Positions 19,773 to 28,314 of a DNA stretch of 64,000 bases are shown here, piece after piece. This DNA comes from Micromonospora costi (GTDB lineage: Bacteria; Actinomycetota; Actinomycetes; Mycobacteriales; Micromonosporaceae): assembly GCF_003626655.1 (NCBI RefSeq), contig NZ_RBAN01000003.1:992001-1056000 (forward strand), read 5' to 3'. The position numbers and the translations under genes are program-made. The notes beneath the pieces are model-generated. The model searched no databases. It saw only the letters and a program-made list of their open reading frames with translations, and was not told where the DNA came from. Each line of letters opens with the position of its first letter. The stretch's first letter is position 1.

Positions 19773-20383
19773 GCCGGCACCGCCACCCCGAGGTGCTCGC
19801 GGACCAGCGCGTCGAGGCGGGCGTCGTCCAGCGCGCCGGACGTGTCGGTGTGCCGGACCCGCCCCTGACCGTCGACGAAGAGGGTGAGCGGGAACGCGTT
19901 GCGGTTGAGCGCCCGCTGCAGCGCCTCGCCCTGGTCGACCAGCATCGGGAAGCGGACGCCGAAGTCCTCGCCGATGGACTGCGCGCCGCTGCGGGTGTCC
20001 CGGCTGTTCACCCCGATCACCCGGAGTCGGCCGTCGGCCCGTTCGCTGAGCCGCTGGAAGGCGGGCAGTTCGGTGCGGCAGGGCGCGCACCAGGACGCCC
20101 AGATGTTGACCACCGCGGGCCCGCGTACGGCCCGGAGGTCGACCGGCGCGCCGCCGGTGAAGCAGGAGAGGGTCAGCTCGGGCAGCGGGTCCCCGGCGCC
20201 GGGGGCGGTGGTGGCCCCGGCGGGGCTCGACGGTGCGGTGGTGAGCGCCGCGCAGTCGTCGAACGGCGACGGCCGCTCGGCCCGGGGGCGGGTCGGGGCC
20301 GGTTCCTCGACGCCCGTGGTGGTGCACCCCGCGGCGGCGGCGACCAGCAGCGGCAGGAGCAGCGCGGCGATCCGGCGGTTCAC
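19769..20383 (-). CDS. TlpA/ResA-like thioredoxin-fold lipoprotein
   Basis: 204-residue lipoprotein with lipobox AAAGC (Cys20) after a short signal peptide, and a TlpA-type thioredoxin domain with WASWCAPC (Cys99, Cys102). It should act as a disulfide reductant or isomerase on the outer membrane face, for example in cytochrome c maturation or repair of exported proteins. GTG 20383 overlaps the nth stop (GTGA) and its own stop overlaps the NUDIX start. Order nth-tlpA-NUDIX-marP is that of mycobacterial Rv3674c-Rv3671c. Confidence 0.9.
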   Translation of the reverse strand: MNRRIAALLLPLLVAAAAGCTTTGVEEPAPTRPRAERPSPFDDCAALTTAPSSPAGATTAPGAGDPLPELTLSCFTGGAPVDLRAVRGPAVVNIWASWCAPCRTELPAFQRLSERADGRLRVIGVNSRDTRSGAQSIGEDFGVRFPMLVDQGEALQRALNRNAFPLTLFVDGQGRVRHTDTSGALDDARLDALVREHLGVAVPA

Positions 20384-21168
20384 GGCACCTCCGCGGCGAC
20401 CGCCTGGGCCGGCACGAGTTCGGGGTCGATACCGGCGGCGGCCGCCAGGTCCCGGGCCCGGGGGCCCTTGAGCAGCTTGACGGCCACGCTCGGGTCGGTC
20501 GGCCCGGTGCCGTACGACGGGCAGAGCTTGGCCAGCGTGCAGGCGCCGCACGCCGGCTTGCGGGCGTGGCACACCCGCCGGCCGTGGAAGATCACGCGGT
20601 GCGAGAGCATCGTCCAGTCGCGCTTCTCGTAGAGCGCCCCGACCGCGTGCTCGATCTTGACGGGGTCGGTCTCGGCGGTCAGCCGCCAGCGGTGCACGAG
20701 ACGCTGGAAGTGGGTGTCGACCGTGATGCCGGGCACCCCGAAGGCGTTGCCGAGGATGACGTTGGCCGTCTTGCGGCCGATGCCCGGGAGCGTCACCAGG
20801 TCCGCCATGCGGCGGGGGACCTGCCCGTCGTACCGCTCGACGAGGGCCTGCCCCAGCTTCAGGAGCGAGTCGGTCTTGTTGCGGAAGAAGCCGGTCGGCC
20901 GGAGCAGCTCCTCCAGCTCGCCGCGGTCGGCGCCCGCGTAGTCAGCCGCCGTGCGGTAGCGCGCGAAGAGCTTCGGGGTGACCTCGTTGACCCGCTTGTC
21001 GGTGGTCTGCGCGGAGAGGATCGTGGCGACGGCCAGCTCCAGGGCGTTGGAGTGGTCCAGTTCGCAGTGCGCGTCGGGGTGGGTCTCGGTCAGGACCCGG
21101 CCGATCCGCCGGGCACGCCGCTTGCGCCCGAGGTCGGTCTCGGTGGCACCGGGGGAGCTACTGGTCAC
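20380..21168 (-). CDS. nth: Endonuclease III
   Basis: Base-excision DNA glycosylase/AP lyase for oxidised pyrimidines. The 262-residue product has the helix-hairpin-helix with catalytic Lys133 (LPGIGRKTAN), the catalytic Asp151 (VDTHFQR) and the [4Fe-4S] ligands Cys200, 207, 210 and 216 in the C-x6-C-x2-C-x5-C spacing. GTG 21168 follows TAGGCT by 7 nt, suggesting a leaderless transcript that heads the nth-tlpA-NUDIX unit. Confidence 0.95.
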   Translation of the reverse strand: MTSSSPGATETDLGRKRRARRIGRVLTETHPDAHCELDHSNALELAVATILSAQTTDKRVNEVTPKLFARYRTAADYAGADRGELEELLRPTGFFRNKTDSLLKLGQALVERYDGQVPRRMADLVTLPGIGRKTANVILGNAFGVPGITVDTHFQRLVHRWRLTAETDPVKIEHAVGALYEKRDWTMLSHRVIFHGRRVCHARKPACGACTLAKLCPSYGTGPTDPSVAVKLLKGPRARDLAAAAGIDPELVPAQAVAAEVP

Positions 21169-21175
21169 GCCGGCC

Positions 21176-21181
21176 AGCCTA
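21176..21181 (-). promoter_or_regulatory. -10 element TAGGCT, leaderless start of nth
   Basis: On the minus strand TAGGCT is 7 nt before GTG 21168. Confidence 0.55.
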
Positions 21182-21230
21182 CGTCGCCGCACCGACGCCG
21201 CCGGGGGCCGACGCCGTACGGGAGTGGGGA

Positions 21231-22385
21231 TCAGGCGGCGGGCGGGCTGATCTTCCCGGCGTCGTCGAACCGGGCCCCGGTCCGCGGGAAGTCGCTGCGG
21301 GTGAGCTGCTTCACCAGGCCCAGGCCGCGGTCGTCCGGGTCCATGGTCGGCTTGCCGGCCCCGTTCATGTACGTCGAGGTGAACGAGCCGCCCGCCCAGG
21401 TGCCGTCGGGCCGCAGCGAGACCTTGAGCACCCCGCCCCAGCCGAGCCGGCCGGCGTTGCTCAGCGAGTTGCCCCCGCCCGCGAAGTTGCCCAGGCTGTA
21501 CGCGATCAGCCGGCCCTTGTAGAACTCCATCCCGCGCAGCACGTGCGGGCCGTGCCCGACGATCAGGTCGGCCCCGGCGTCGATCATCGCCTTGGAGAAT
21601 TTGACCGGGTCGCCCCGGTTCTCGCCGAGGAACATCTCGGTGCCCGGCCGCACCCGGGTCTTGTCCGCGCCCTCGCCGCCCATGTGCACCTGCACCACGA
21701 CCAGGTCGGCCATCGTGGCCGCCTTGGCCACCACCTTCTTGGCCTCGGCGACGTCGACCAGGCTGTTGGACCAGACGTACGACGAGAAGCCGGCGACGGC
21801 GATCGTGACGCCCTCGACCTCGACCACGGTGATCTCGTCGGGAGCGCCGGTGTGTGCCAGGTCGTACCGCTCCAGGGCCTTCTGGGTGTTCTCGTACCCC
21901 TTCGGGCCGTAGTCGTAGCCGTGGTTGTTGGCCTGGTTGAGCACGTCGAAGCCGGCGTCGCGAAGGTGCGCCGCGTACTCGGGCGGGGCACGGAACTGGA
22001 AGCAGCGGGTGGAGTTCGCCCCGCACTTGCCGGTGCCGGTGTCCACCGTCAGCGGCTCCTCGAGGTTGCCCATCACGAGGTCGGCCGCGAGCGCCTTCGT
22101 CACCGAGTCGAAGAAGCCCTTGCCGCCGTTGGCCGGCAGCCGGTTCGGCGCGTTGCCCATGATGATGTCGCCGGTGGCGGAGAGCGAGACGGCCTTACCG
22201 CCCGTCGGGGTGCCGCTCGGGCGCGGACCGCTGGTCACCGGCGCGCCGGTGTCGCCGCCACCCGCGCCCGCCTGCCAGACCGGGGATCCGCCCGGCTCGG
22301 CGCAGCCGGCGAGGAGCACGGCGAGCAGCGCGCCGAGGGCCAGGGCGAGCCGGCGGCGGGGGCGAGGAGGGGCGGCAGCGTACAT
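21231..22385 (-). CDS. CapA-family lipoprotein (metallophosphatase-like)
   Basis: 384-residue secreted lipoprotein: signal peptide with lipobox LLAGC (Cys28), a Gly/Pro/Thr-rich linker to about residue 70, then a CapA/PgsA-like calcineurin-fold domain (SATGDIIMGN, MGNLEEPLT, LNQANNHGYDYG, VQVHMGGEG, IVGHGPHVLRG, AYSLGNF). Relatives include the poly-gamma-glutamate capsule protein CapA, but no pgs/cap synthase genes lie nearby, so a polymer role is not supported here. ATG 22385 has TAGCGT 8 nt upstream, compatible with a very short leader. Confidence 0.85.
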   Translation of the reverse strand: MYAAAPPRPRRRLALALGALLAVLLAGCAEPGGSPVWQAGAGGGDTGAPVTSGPRPSGTPTGGKAVSLSATGDIIMGNAPNRLPANGGKGFFDSVTKALAADLVMGNLEEPLTVDTGTGKCGANSTRCFQFRAPPEYAAHLRDAGFDVLNQANNHGYDYGPKGYENTQKALERYDLAHTGAPDEITVVEVEGVTIAVAGFSSYVWSNSLVDVAEAKKVVAKAATMADLVVVQVHMGGEGADKTRVRPGTEMFLGENRGDPVKFSKAMIDAGADLIVGHGPHVLRGMEFYKGRLIAYSLGNFAGGGNSLSNAGRLGWGGVLKVSLRPDGTWAGGSFTSTYMNGAGKPTMDPDDRGLGLVKQLTRSDFPRTGARFDDAGKISPPAA

Positions 22386-22441
22386 CGCCCGCGACGCTAC
22401 CGGGCGGGTTTCGGCACCACGAGGGCCGATCGGCCGGAAGT

Positions 22442-23104
22442 TCAGCCGGTCGGGCGATCCGACCAGGGCACCACGGGGACGGCCCCGCCGGCGAGCACGG
22501 CGGCGTGCACCGCGCGGGCCAGCGGCGCGCCCCAGGTCGAGCGCGGCCCCCCGTACGCGAACTCCGGGCCGTCGAGCGGGCAGAGCACGGTCACCGCGTC
22601 CGTCGGCGTGCCGGTGGCCGCCAGCCCCAGCTCCGCGATCGCCTGCGCCTTCGCCTCGGTGGCGGTGGCCACGGCGTTGACCAGGGCGGCGTCGCCGAGC
22701 CGCGCCGGCACGTGGACCACGATGTTGACAGTGCCGACCCGCTGGGCGAGCACGGCCGGCGCGGGTTGGGCGGCCAGGAGCGGGGTGCCGAGGCCGACGG
22801 TGGCCCAGGCCCGCACGCCGGAGTCGGCCCGGGCGACCACCTCGGCCACGTCGACCCCGGTCAGCAGGCCCACGCCGGGCCCGTCGAGGCCGAGGTCGCC
22901 GGCGAGCGCGGCCAGGTGGTCGGCCGGGTCGTCCCGGTCGTACGACATCGGCACGGTCGCGTTCACGACCCAGTGGCGTACGCCGATGCCGCCGCCCAGC
23001 GGCCCCGAGCTGACCGCGCGCAGCGGCGCGGTGGAGCGCCACACCAGCAGGGGTACGTCCCGCCCGCCCTCGTGGCGGCTGGTCAGCAGCGGCTCGCTCA
23101 GCAC
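22442..23104 (-). CDS. cbiZ: Adenosylcobinamide amidohydrolase
   Basis: Cobamide-remodelling enzyme: CbiZ hydrolyses adenosylcobinamide to adenosylcobyric acid so that salvaged corrinoids can be rebuilt. The 220-residue product shows the family's segments (GGGIGVRHWVVNATVP, GVGLLTGVDV, TVNIVVHVPARLGDAALVNA, ATEAKAQAI). No other cobalamin gene lies in the window and I see no cobalamin riboswitch upstream. GTG 23104 is preceded by TAGGGT at 7 nt; the leader is too short for a riboswitch. Confidence 0.85.
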   Translation of the reverse strand: MLSEPLLTSRHEGGRDVPLLVWRSTAPLRAVSSGPLGGGIGVRHWVVNATVPMSYDRDDPADHLAALAGDLGLDGPGVGLLTGVDVAEVVARADSGVRAWATVGLGTPLLAAQPAPAVLAQRVGTVNIVVHVPARLGDAALVNAVATATEAKAQAIAELGLAATGTPTDAVTVLCPLDGPEFAYGGPRSTWGAPLARAVHAAVLAGGAVPVVPWSDRPTG

Positions 23105-23111
23105 GCCGGTG

Positions 23112-23117
23112 ACCCTA
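23112..23117 (-). promoter_or_regulatory. -10 element TAGGGT, leaderless start of cbiZ
   Basis: On the minus strand TAGGGT is 7 nt before GTG 23104. Confidence 0.55.
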
Positions 23118-23323
23118 CGGCCCGCCCGGCCGCGACCGCACCGGCGGCCCGGGGGCGGCGATTTTACTGGTCACGGGGAACGGGGGCGTTACGCCCAACG
23201 ATCAAGTTTCCAGGGGTGCACCTCTGATTCCCGCTCACGTGCGCCTAGACTTGGCGGCGCGCGAGGGGACCAGCGGACGGCGGACCCGGCCGAGGGACGG
23301 CAACGCGCAACCGGAGGTGCGCG

Positions 23324-24001
23324 ATGGACGAGGTACTGGCCCGCAGCGGGATCTTCCAGGGTGTCGACCCGGAGGCTGCCGAGGCGCTCGCCAAGGAGAT
23401 GGAGACGATCGAGGTCCGCAAGGGCGAGGTCGTCTTCAACGAGGGCGAGCCCGGCGACAGTCTTTACATCCTGCTGTCCGGAAAGATCAAGGTCGGGCGC
23501 CGGGCGGCGGACGGCCGGCAGAACCTGATCGCGGTGATGGGCCCGTCGGACATGGTCGGCGAGCTGTCACTCTTCGACCCCGGTCCGCGGACGGCGACGG
23601 CCACCGCGGTGACCGACACCCGCCTGGTCCGGCTGCGGAAGCAGGCGCTGCGGCCGTGGCTGAACAACCGGCCGGAGATCGCCGAGCAGCTGCTCCGGGT
23701 GCTGGCCCGCCGGCTGCGCCGCACGAACGACTCGCTGGCCGACCTGATCTTCACGGACGTGCCGGGCCGGGTCGCCAAGAACCTGCTCCAGATGGCCGGC
23801 CGCTTCGGCACCCGGGACGGCGGCGTGCTGCGGGTGACCCACGACCTCACCCAGGAGGAGATCGCCCAGCTCGTCGGCGCCTCCCGGGAGACCGTCAACA
23901 AGGCGCTCGCCGACTTCGCCTCGCGGGGCTGGCTGCGGCTGGACGGCAAGAGCATCATCATCCTCGACCCGGAGCGCCTGGCCCGCCGCGCCCGCGTCTG
24001 A
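23324..24001 (+). CDS. crp: Crp/Fnr-family transcriptional regulator (actinobacterial Crp)
   Basis: 225-residue cAMP-receptor-type regulator. The cyclic-nucleotide domain (about 5-115) has a phosphate-binding cassette at 79-92 (GELSLFDPGPRTAT) with Glu80 and Arg89, the residues expected to bind cAMP. A dimerisation helix follows, then a C-terminal winged helix-turn-helix (about 174-200, LTQEEIAQLVGASRETVNKAL). ATG 23324 follows GGAGGTG. The position next to nth-tlpA-NUDIX-marP is that of Rv3676. A strong terminator follows at 24034. The 219-nt upstream region contains GGGCG-TTA-CGCCC but no certain promoter. Confidence 0.93.
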   Translation: MDEVLARSGIFQGVDPEAAEALAKEMETIEVRKGEVVFNEGEPGDSLYILLSGKIKVGRRAADGRQNLIAVMGPSDMVGELSLFDPGPRTATATAVTDTRLVRLRKQALRPWLNNRPEIAEQLLRVLARRLRRTNDSLADLIFTDVPGRVAKNLLQMAGRFGTRDGGVLRVTHDLTQEEIAQLVGASRETVNKALADFASRGWLRLDGKSIIILDPERLARRARV

Positions 24002-24033
24002 TCCTCGCCGGGGCTCGCCCCGCCGCGAACAGC

Positions 24034-24065
24034 CCGGCCCGGACCGCATCGTCGGTCCGGGCCGG
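24034..24065 (+). terminator. crp terminator hairpin
   Basis: Perfect 13-bp stem (24034-24046 with 24053-24065), loop CATCGT, 33 nt after the crp stop and followed by TTC. Confidence 0.75.
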
Positions 24066-24131
24066 TTCGCTGCCCGGGGTCGCCCGCGTCTGCCCGGCGC
24101 AGAATTCCTGGACCGGGGCACCGGGGACGGG

Positions 24132-24137
24132 CACGCT
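24132..24137 (+). promoter_or_regulatory. -10-like CACGCT with TGGACC -35
   Basis: TGGACC (24109-24114), 17 nt, CACGCT (24132-24137), then 6 nt to ATG 24144. The geometry fits a leaderless promoter, although the hexamer departs from TANNNT. Confidence 0.4.
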
Positions 24138-24143
24138 GAGGCG

Positions 24144-24887
24144 ATGCTGAACCGCGTCGCCGTCCTCTCCGACATCCACGGTGTGCTGCCCGCGCTGGAG
24201 GCGGTGCTGGCCGAGCCGGACGTCGCCACCGCCGACCTGATCGTGCTCACCGGCGACATCGCCGCCGGCCCCCAGCCGGTCGAGGTGCTCGACACGCTCG
24301 CCGGCCTCGGTGACCGGGTCTGCTGGGTGCGCGGCAACGCCGACCGGGAGCTGGTCGAGGCCCAGGACGGGCGCGAGCTTCCCATCGAGGTCTCCACGTG
24401 GGCCGCCGGCCAGCTCCTGGCCGACCACGTCGACCGGTTGGCCGCGCTGCCGCTCTCGGTGACCCTGGAGATCAACGGCCTCGGCCCGGTGCTCTTCTGC
24501 CACGCCACACCCCGGGACGACGAGGAGGTGGTGCTGGTCGACACCCGCATGGCCCGCTGGGCGGAGGTCTTCGCCGACGTGCCGGAGGAGGTGCGCACCG
24601 TGGTCTGCGGGCACACCCACATGCCGTTCACGCGGCTGGTCGACCGGCGCCTCGTGGTCAACGCCGGCAGCGTCGGGATGCCGTACGGCGGGACGGGAGC
24701 GTACTGGGCCCTGCTCGGCCCCGGGGTGCAGCTGCGCCGCACCGACTTCGACGTGGACGCGGCCTGCGCCCGCGTGGCCGCCGAGTCGACCTTCCCGGAC
24801 GCGGCCGGGTTCGCCGACGAGTACCTGCGGTCCCGCCACAGCGACGCCGACGCCCTGGCCGTCTTCGCCCCGCGCGACGGCCGCTGA
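24144..24887 (+). CDS. Calcineurin-like metallophosphoesterase
   Basis: 247-residue cytoplasmic phosphoesterase with the motif series SDIHG (Asp10, His12), TGDI, RGNADRE, CHATPRDDEE and GHTHMPF. This order resembles YfcE/MPP-type phosphodiesterases and symmetrical diadenosine-type hydrolases. The substrate is unknown. It stands between crp and the acyl-CoA operon, with its own putative promoter, and is followed by the inverted-repeat element at 24922. Confidence 0.85.
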   Translation: MLNRVAVLSDIHGVLPALEAVLAEPDVATADLIVLTGDIAAGPQPVEVLDTLAGLGDRVCWVRGNADRELVEAQDGRELPIEVSTWAAGQLLADHVDRLAALPLSVTLEINGLGPVLFCHATPRDDEEVVLVDTRMARWAEVFADVPEEVRTVVCGHTHMPFTRLVDRRLVVNAGSVGMPYGGTGAYWALLGPGVQLRRTDFDVDAACARVAAESTFPDAAGFADEYLRSRHSDADALAVFAPRDGR

Positions 24888-24921
24888 CCGGCCTGGCGGC
24901 GCGGGACGAGGTCGTTCCGGC

Positions 24922-25046
24922 CGCTGTCGAGCTGCCCCAGAAATGGGGCGAGCTTCCCAGCCCAGGGGCTTCGCCGCGTCACGTCCGGCTGCCTCAGACC
25001 ACCTCACGTCCGGCGCGTGCCCCAGATCTGGGGCAGCTCGACAGCG
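24922..25046. repeat. 125-bp element bounded by a perfect 20-bp inverted repeat
   Basis: Bases 24922-24941 and 25027-25046 are exact inverted copies. The right arm runs out of the perfect palindrome CCCCAGATCTGGGG (25020-25033); the left has CCCC-AGAAAT-GGGG. Inside, TCACGTCCGGC occurs twice (24979-24989 and 25004-25014), 25 bp apart. There is no ORF. It resembles a small non-autonomous mobile or palindromic repeat; no target-site duplication is evident. Confidence 0.6.
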
Positions 25047-25137
25047 TGCGGTGGGCAACCCAGCCGGCCCACACCCTGCGTCGCCCACCGCCGCAGTCAC
25101 CCGCCAGGAAACTCGTGGGCGATCCGGCGTGCAAAAA

Positions 25138-25174
25138 AGTCAGGCTTGACTGTTTGTTTTACGGGCGGCACGCT
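25138..25174 (+). promoter_or_regulatory. tetR promoter with overlapping palindromic operator
   Basis: AGTCA-GGCT-TGACT (25138-25151) is a perfect 5-bp-arm palindrome, and its right half forms the -35 TTGACT (25146-25151). After 17 nt comes CACGCT (25169-25174), and 6 nt later GTG 25181. A repressor bound here would block the -35, which fits TetR autoregulation. Confidence 0.5.
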
Positions 25175-25180
25175 GTCCCC

Positions 25181-25786
25181 GTGCCCGCCGCATCGACCCG
25201 CGTCCCTCAACAGGAACGCAGCCGCGCCACCCAGGCCCGCCTGCTGGAGGCGACCGTCGAGTGCCTGGTCGAGCACGGCTGGTCAGGCACCACGACCACC
25301 CTTGTGGCCGCCCGGGCGGGCGTGTCGCGCGGGGCGCAGTTGCACCACTACCCGACCAAGGCCGCCCTCGTCACGGCGGCCGTCGACCATCTCGCCGAGC
25401 GCCGGGCCGCCGAGCTTCGCGCTGAGGCGGAGGCCCTGCCGGCGGGCCCGCAACGCCTCGACGGGGTGGTCGACCTGCTGGCCGCGGCCTTCACCGGCCC
25501 GCTCTTCGTCGCCGCCCTGGAACTCTGGGTGGCCGCCCGCACCGACCCGGAACTGCGCAAGGCCCTCGTGCCGCTGGAGGCCCGCGTGGGCCGGGAGATG
25601 CACCGGCTCACCGTCGCGCTGCTCGGCGTCGACGAGCGGCGCCCCAACGTACGGGAGGCGGTGCAGGCCACGTTGGACCTGCTCCGCGGCCTGGGCGTCG
25701 CCAATCTGCTCACCGACGACTCGTCCCGTCGTACCGCACTGCTGACCACCTGGAAGCGCCAGCTCGCCACGCTCCTCACGCCCTGA
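25181..25786 (+). CDS. TetR-family transcriptional regulator
   Basis: 201-residue TetR repressor: helix-turn-helix at about 38-60 (TTTTLVAARAGVSRGAQLHHYP) and a variable ligand-binding C-terminal domain. GTG 25181 is chosen because a -35/-10 pair places transcription start there and no Shine-Dalgarno exists. It heads, in the same direction and with a gap of only 39 nt, the acyl-CoA degradation-type genes, so it probably controls them in response to an acyl-CoA or related ligand. Confidence 0.9.
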   Translation: MPAASTRVPQQERSRATQARLLEATVECLVEHGWSGTTTTLVAARAGVSRGAQLHHYPTKAALVTAAVDHLAERRAAELRAEAEALPAGPQRLDGVVDLLAAAFTGPLFVAALELWVAARTDPELRKALVPLEARVGREMHRLTVALLGVDERRPNVREAVQATLDLLRGLGVANLLTDDSSRRTALLTTWKRQLATLLTP

Positions 25787-25825
25787 CCGGCCCGCCCGTG
25801 CGGGCACCACCCGACCGGAGGCACC

Positions 25826-26644
25826 ATGGTCGACCTGACGGACCTGCTCGCGGACCTCGCCGACGAGTCCGAGGCGCTGGAGGCCCTGGTACGCCCACTG
25901 CCACCGGCGGCGTGGGCCCGGCCGACCCCGGCGCCCGGCTGGAGCGTCGCCCACCAGATCGCCCACCTCGCCTGGACCGACCACGTGGCCCTGCTCGCCG
26001 CCACCGACGCGGACGCCTTCATCTCGTCGGTCAGCGCCGCACCGGACCCGGCCCGGCTCGTCGATTACGGCGCCGAGGAGTTCCTCGCCCCGCCGGCCGA
26101 CCTGCTCGACCGGTGGCGTGCCGGCCGGGCATCGCTCGCCGCCGCCCTCGCCACCGTGCCGTCGGGACAGAAGCTGCCCTGGTACGGCACGCGGATGTCA
26201 GCCGCCTCGATGGCCACCGCCCGGATCATGGAGACCTGGGCCCACGGGGAGGACGTGGCCGACGCGCTCGGCGTGGACCGTCCGGCCACCGACCGGCTCC
26301 GGCACGTCGCGCACCTCGGCGTGCGTACCCTCGGCCACGGCTTCGCCGCCCACGGCCGGCCGGTGCCGACGGCGCCGGTGCGGGTGGAGCTGGCCGGGCC
26401 GGCCGGCGACACGTGGAGCTGGGGTCCGGCGGACGCCGCGGACCGCCTTACCGGGCCGGCCCGGGACTTCTGCCTGCTGGTCACCCAGCGGCGGCACCGC
26501 GCCGACCTGGCGCTCACCGCCACCGGGCCGGTGGCCGAGGAGTGGCTGGACGTGGCGCAGGCGTTCGCCGGCCCGCCCGGCGCGGGCCGCGAGCCGCGGA
26601 CCGGCGCGGGTGCGCTCGGCGCGCCGGGCGGGGTACCGGCGTGA
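25826..26644 (+). CDS. TIGR03084-type metal-binding protein (DinB/maleylpyruvate isomerase-like)
   Basis: 272-residue protein of the TIGR03084 family within the DinB / mycothiol-dependent maleylpyruvate isomerase superfamily. The metal-site region WSVAHQIAHLAWTDH supplies the histidines, and METWAHGEDVADAL is the second conserved segment. Members commonly sit beside acyl-CoA dehydrogenase and AtuA genes, and their reaction is unknown. ATG 25826 has GGAGG 4 nt upstream. The stop overlaps the next start (GTGA). Confidence 0.82.
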   Translation: MVDLTDLLADLADESEALEALVRPLPPAAWARPTPAPGWSVAHQIAHLAWTDHVALLAATDADAFISSVSAAPDPARLVDYGAEEFLAPPADLLDRWRAGRASLAAALATVPSGQKLPWYGTRMSAASMATARIMETWAHGEDVADALGVDRPATDRLRHVAHLGVRTLGHGFAAHGRPVPTAPVRVELAGPAGDTWSWGPADAADRLTGPARDFCLLVTQRRHRADLALTATGPVAEEWLDVAQAFAGPPGAGREPRTGAGALGAPGGVPA

Positions 26645-28314
26645 TCCGCATCGGCAACGCCTCCGGCTTCTACGGCGACCGTTTCACGGCCTGGCAGGAG
26701 ATGCTCGACGGCGGCGAGTTGGACGTGCTCACCGGCGACTACCTGGCCGAGCTGACCATGCTGATCCTCGGCCGGGACCGGCTGCGCGACCCCGCCCTCG
26801 GCCACGCGAAGACCTTCCTCCGCCAGATCGAGACCTGCCTGGGCACGGCCCTCGACCGCGGTGTCACGCTGGTCACCAACGCCGGTGGGCTGAACCCGTC
26901 GGGCCTGGCCGCGGCGATCGGCGCCCTCGCCGACCGGCTCGGCCTGGCGGTCCGGGTCGGGTACGTCGAGGGCGACGCCCTGCGCCGGCCGGACGCGCTC
27001 ACCGCGAACGCGTACCTGGGCGCGTACGGCATCGCCGCCTGCCTCGACGGCGGCGCCGACGTGGTGGTCACCGGCCGGGTCACCGACGCCTCGCTGGTGG
27101 TCGGCCCGGCCATCGCGCGGTACGGCTGGGGCCGCGACGACCTCGACGCGCTCGCCGGCGCCACGGTCGCCGGGCACCTCGTCGAGTGCGGCGCACAGGT
27201 CACCGGAGGCAACTACAGCTTCTTCACCGAGCTGCCCGACGGCGGCCACCGACCCGGCTTCCCGATCGCCGAGGTGCACCCCGACGGCTCGTGCGTCATC
27301 ACGAAGCACCCGGGCACCGGCGGCGCCGTGACCGTGGAGACCGTGACGGCCCAACTGCTGTACGAGGTGGGCGGGCCGGCGTACCTGGGCCCCGACGTGG
27401 TGACCCGCCTCGACACGGTGACCCTGGACGCCGACGGCCCGGACCGGGTGCGCGTCAGCGGCGTCCGGGGAACCCCACCGCCGGCCACGCTCAAGGTCGG
27501 CGTCACCAACCTCGGCGGGTTCCGCAACGCCATGACGTTCGTGCTCTGCGGGTTGGACATCCCCGCCAAGGCGGCCCTGGTGCGCGCCCAGATCGAGGAG
27601 GCCGTGGGCAAGGACGGGCTGGAGTTCACGCTGGCCCGTACGGACCACCGGGACGCCGCCGACACCGAGACGGCCAGCGCCCTGCTGCACGTCCACCTGC
27701 GCGACGGTGACAGGGCGCGCGCCGGGCGGGCGTTCTCGGCGGCCGCCGTGGAACTGGCGCTCGCCTCCTACCCGGGCTGCACGCTCACCACGCCGCCCGG
27801 GGACGCGACCCCGTACGGGGTGTTCACGGCCGACACCGTGCCACAGGACGCCGTCGCGCACGTCGCCGTGCTGCCCGACGGGACCCGGCTGCCGGTCGAG
27901 GCCCCCGCACGCACCGCCGCCGTGGTGGCGGACGAGCCGGCCGACCCGGCGCCACCGGGGCCGGACGGTGACCGGCCGACCCGGCGCGGCCCGCTCGGCG
28001 ACCTGGTCGGCGCCCGGTCCGGCGACAAGGGCGGCGACGCCAACCTCGGCGTCTGGGCCCGGACCGACGAGACCTGGGCCTGGCTGCGCGGCTGGCTCAC
28101 CGTCGAACGGCTGGCCGAGCTGCTGCCGGAGACCGCCCCACTGACCGTCGAGCGGTACGAGCTGCCGAACCTGCGCGCCGTCAACTTCGTGATCCGGGGG
28201 CTGCTCGGCGAGGGCGTGGCCGCGTCCACCCGGTTCGACCCGCAGGCCAAGGCGCTCGGGGAGCTGCTCCGCTCCCGCGTCGTCGACCTGCCCGTCCTGG
28301 AGGTAACCCTGTGA
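26641..28314 (+). CDS. AtuA-family (DUF1446) protein, acyclic terpene utilisation-like
   Basis: 557-residue protein of the AtuA/DUF1446 family (IRIGNASGFYGDRFTAW, TNAGGLNPSGLAAAI, DVVVTGRVTDASLVVGPAI, YELPNLRAVNFVIRGLLGEG). The reading frame starts at GTG 26641, overlapping the previous stop; more upstream frame exists only as an out-of-frame shadow of the previous gene. AtuA belongs to the acyclic terpene (citronellol/geraniol) pathway of Pseudomonas, but its biochemical role is unestablished. The C-terminal about 100 residues (GARSGDKGGDANLGVW) form the separate AtuA-like C-terminal domain. The stop overlaps the acyl-CoA dehydrogenase start. Confidence 0.87.
   Translation: MIRIGNASGFYGDRFTAWQEMLDGGELDVLTGDYLAELTMLILGRDRLRDPALGHAKTFLRQIETCLGTALDRGVTLVTNAGGLNPSGLAAAIGALADRLGLAVRVGYVEGDALRRPDALTANAYLGAYGIAACLDGGADVVVTGRVTDASLVVGPAIARYGWGRDDLDALAGATVAGHLVECGAQVTGGNYSFFTELPDGGHRPGFPIAEVHPDGSCVITKHPGTGGAVTVETVTAQLLYEVGGPAYLGPDVVTRLDTVTLDADGPDRVRVSGVRGTPPPATLKVGVTNLGGFRNAMTFVLCGLDIPAKAALVRAQIEEAVGKDGLEFTLARTDHRDAADTETASALLHVHLRDGDRARAGRAFSAAAVELALASYPGCTLTTPPGDATPYGVFTADTVPQDAVAHVAVLPDGTRLPVEAPARTAAVVADEPADPAPPGPDGDRPTRRGPLGDLVGARSGDKGGDANLGVWARTDETWAWLRGWLTVERLAELLPETAPLTVERYELPNLRAVNFVIRGLLGEGVAASTRFDPQAKALGELLRSRVVDLPVLEVTL

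Noticed and set aside
23105..23323. Cobalamin riboswitch controlling cbiZ
   Set aside because: The likely transcript of cbiZ is leaderless and no B12-box-like conserved core was seen.
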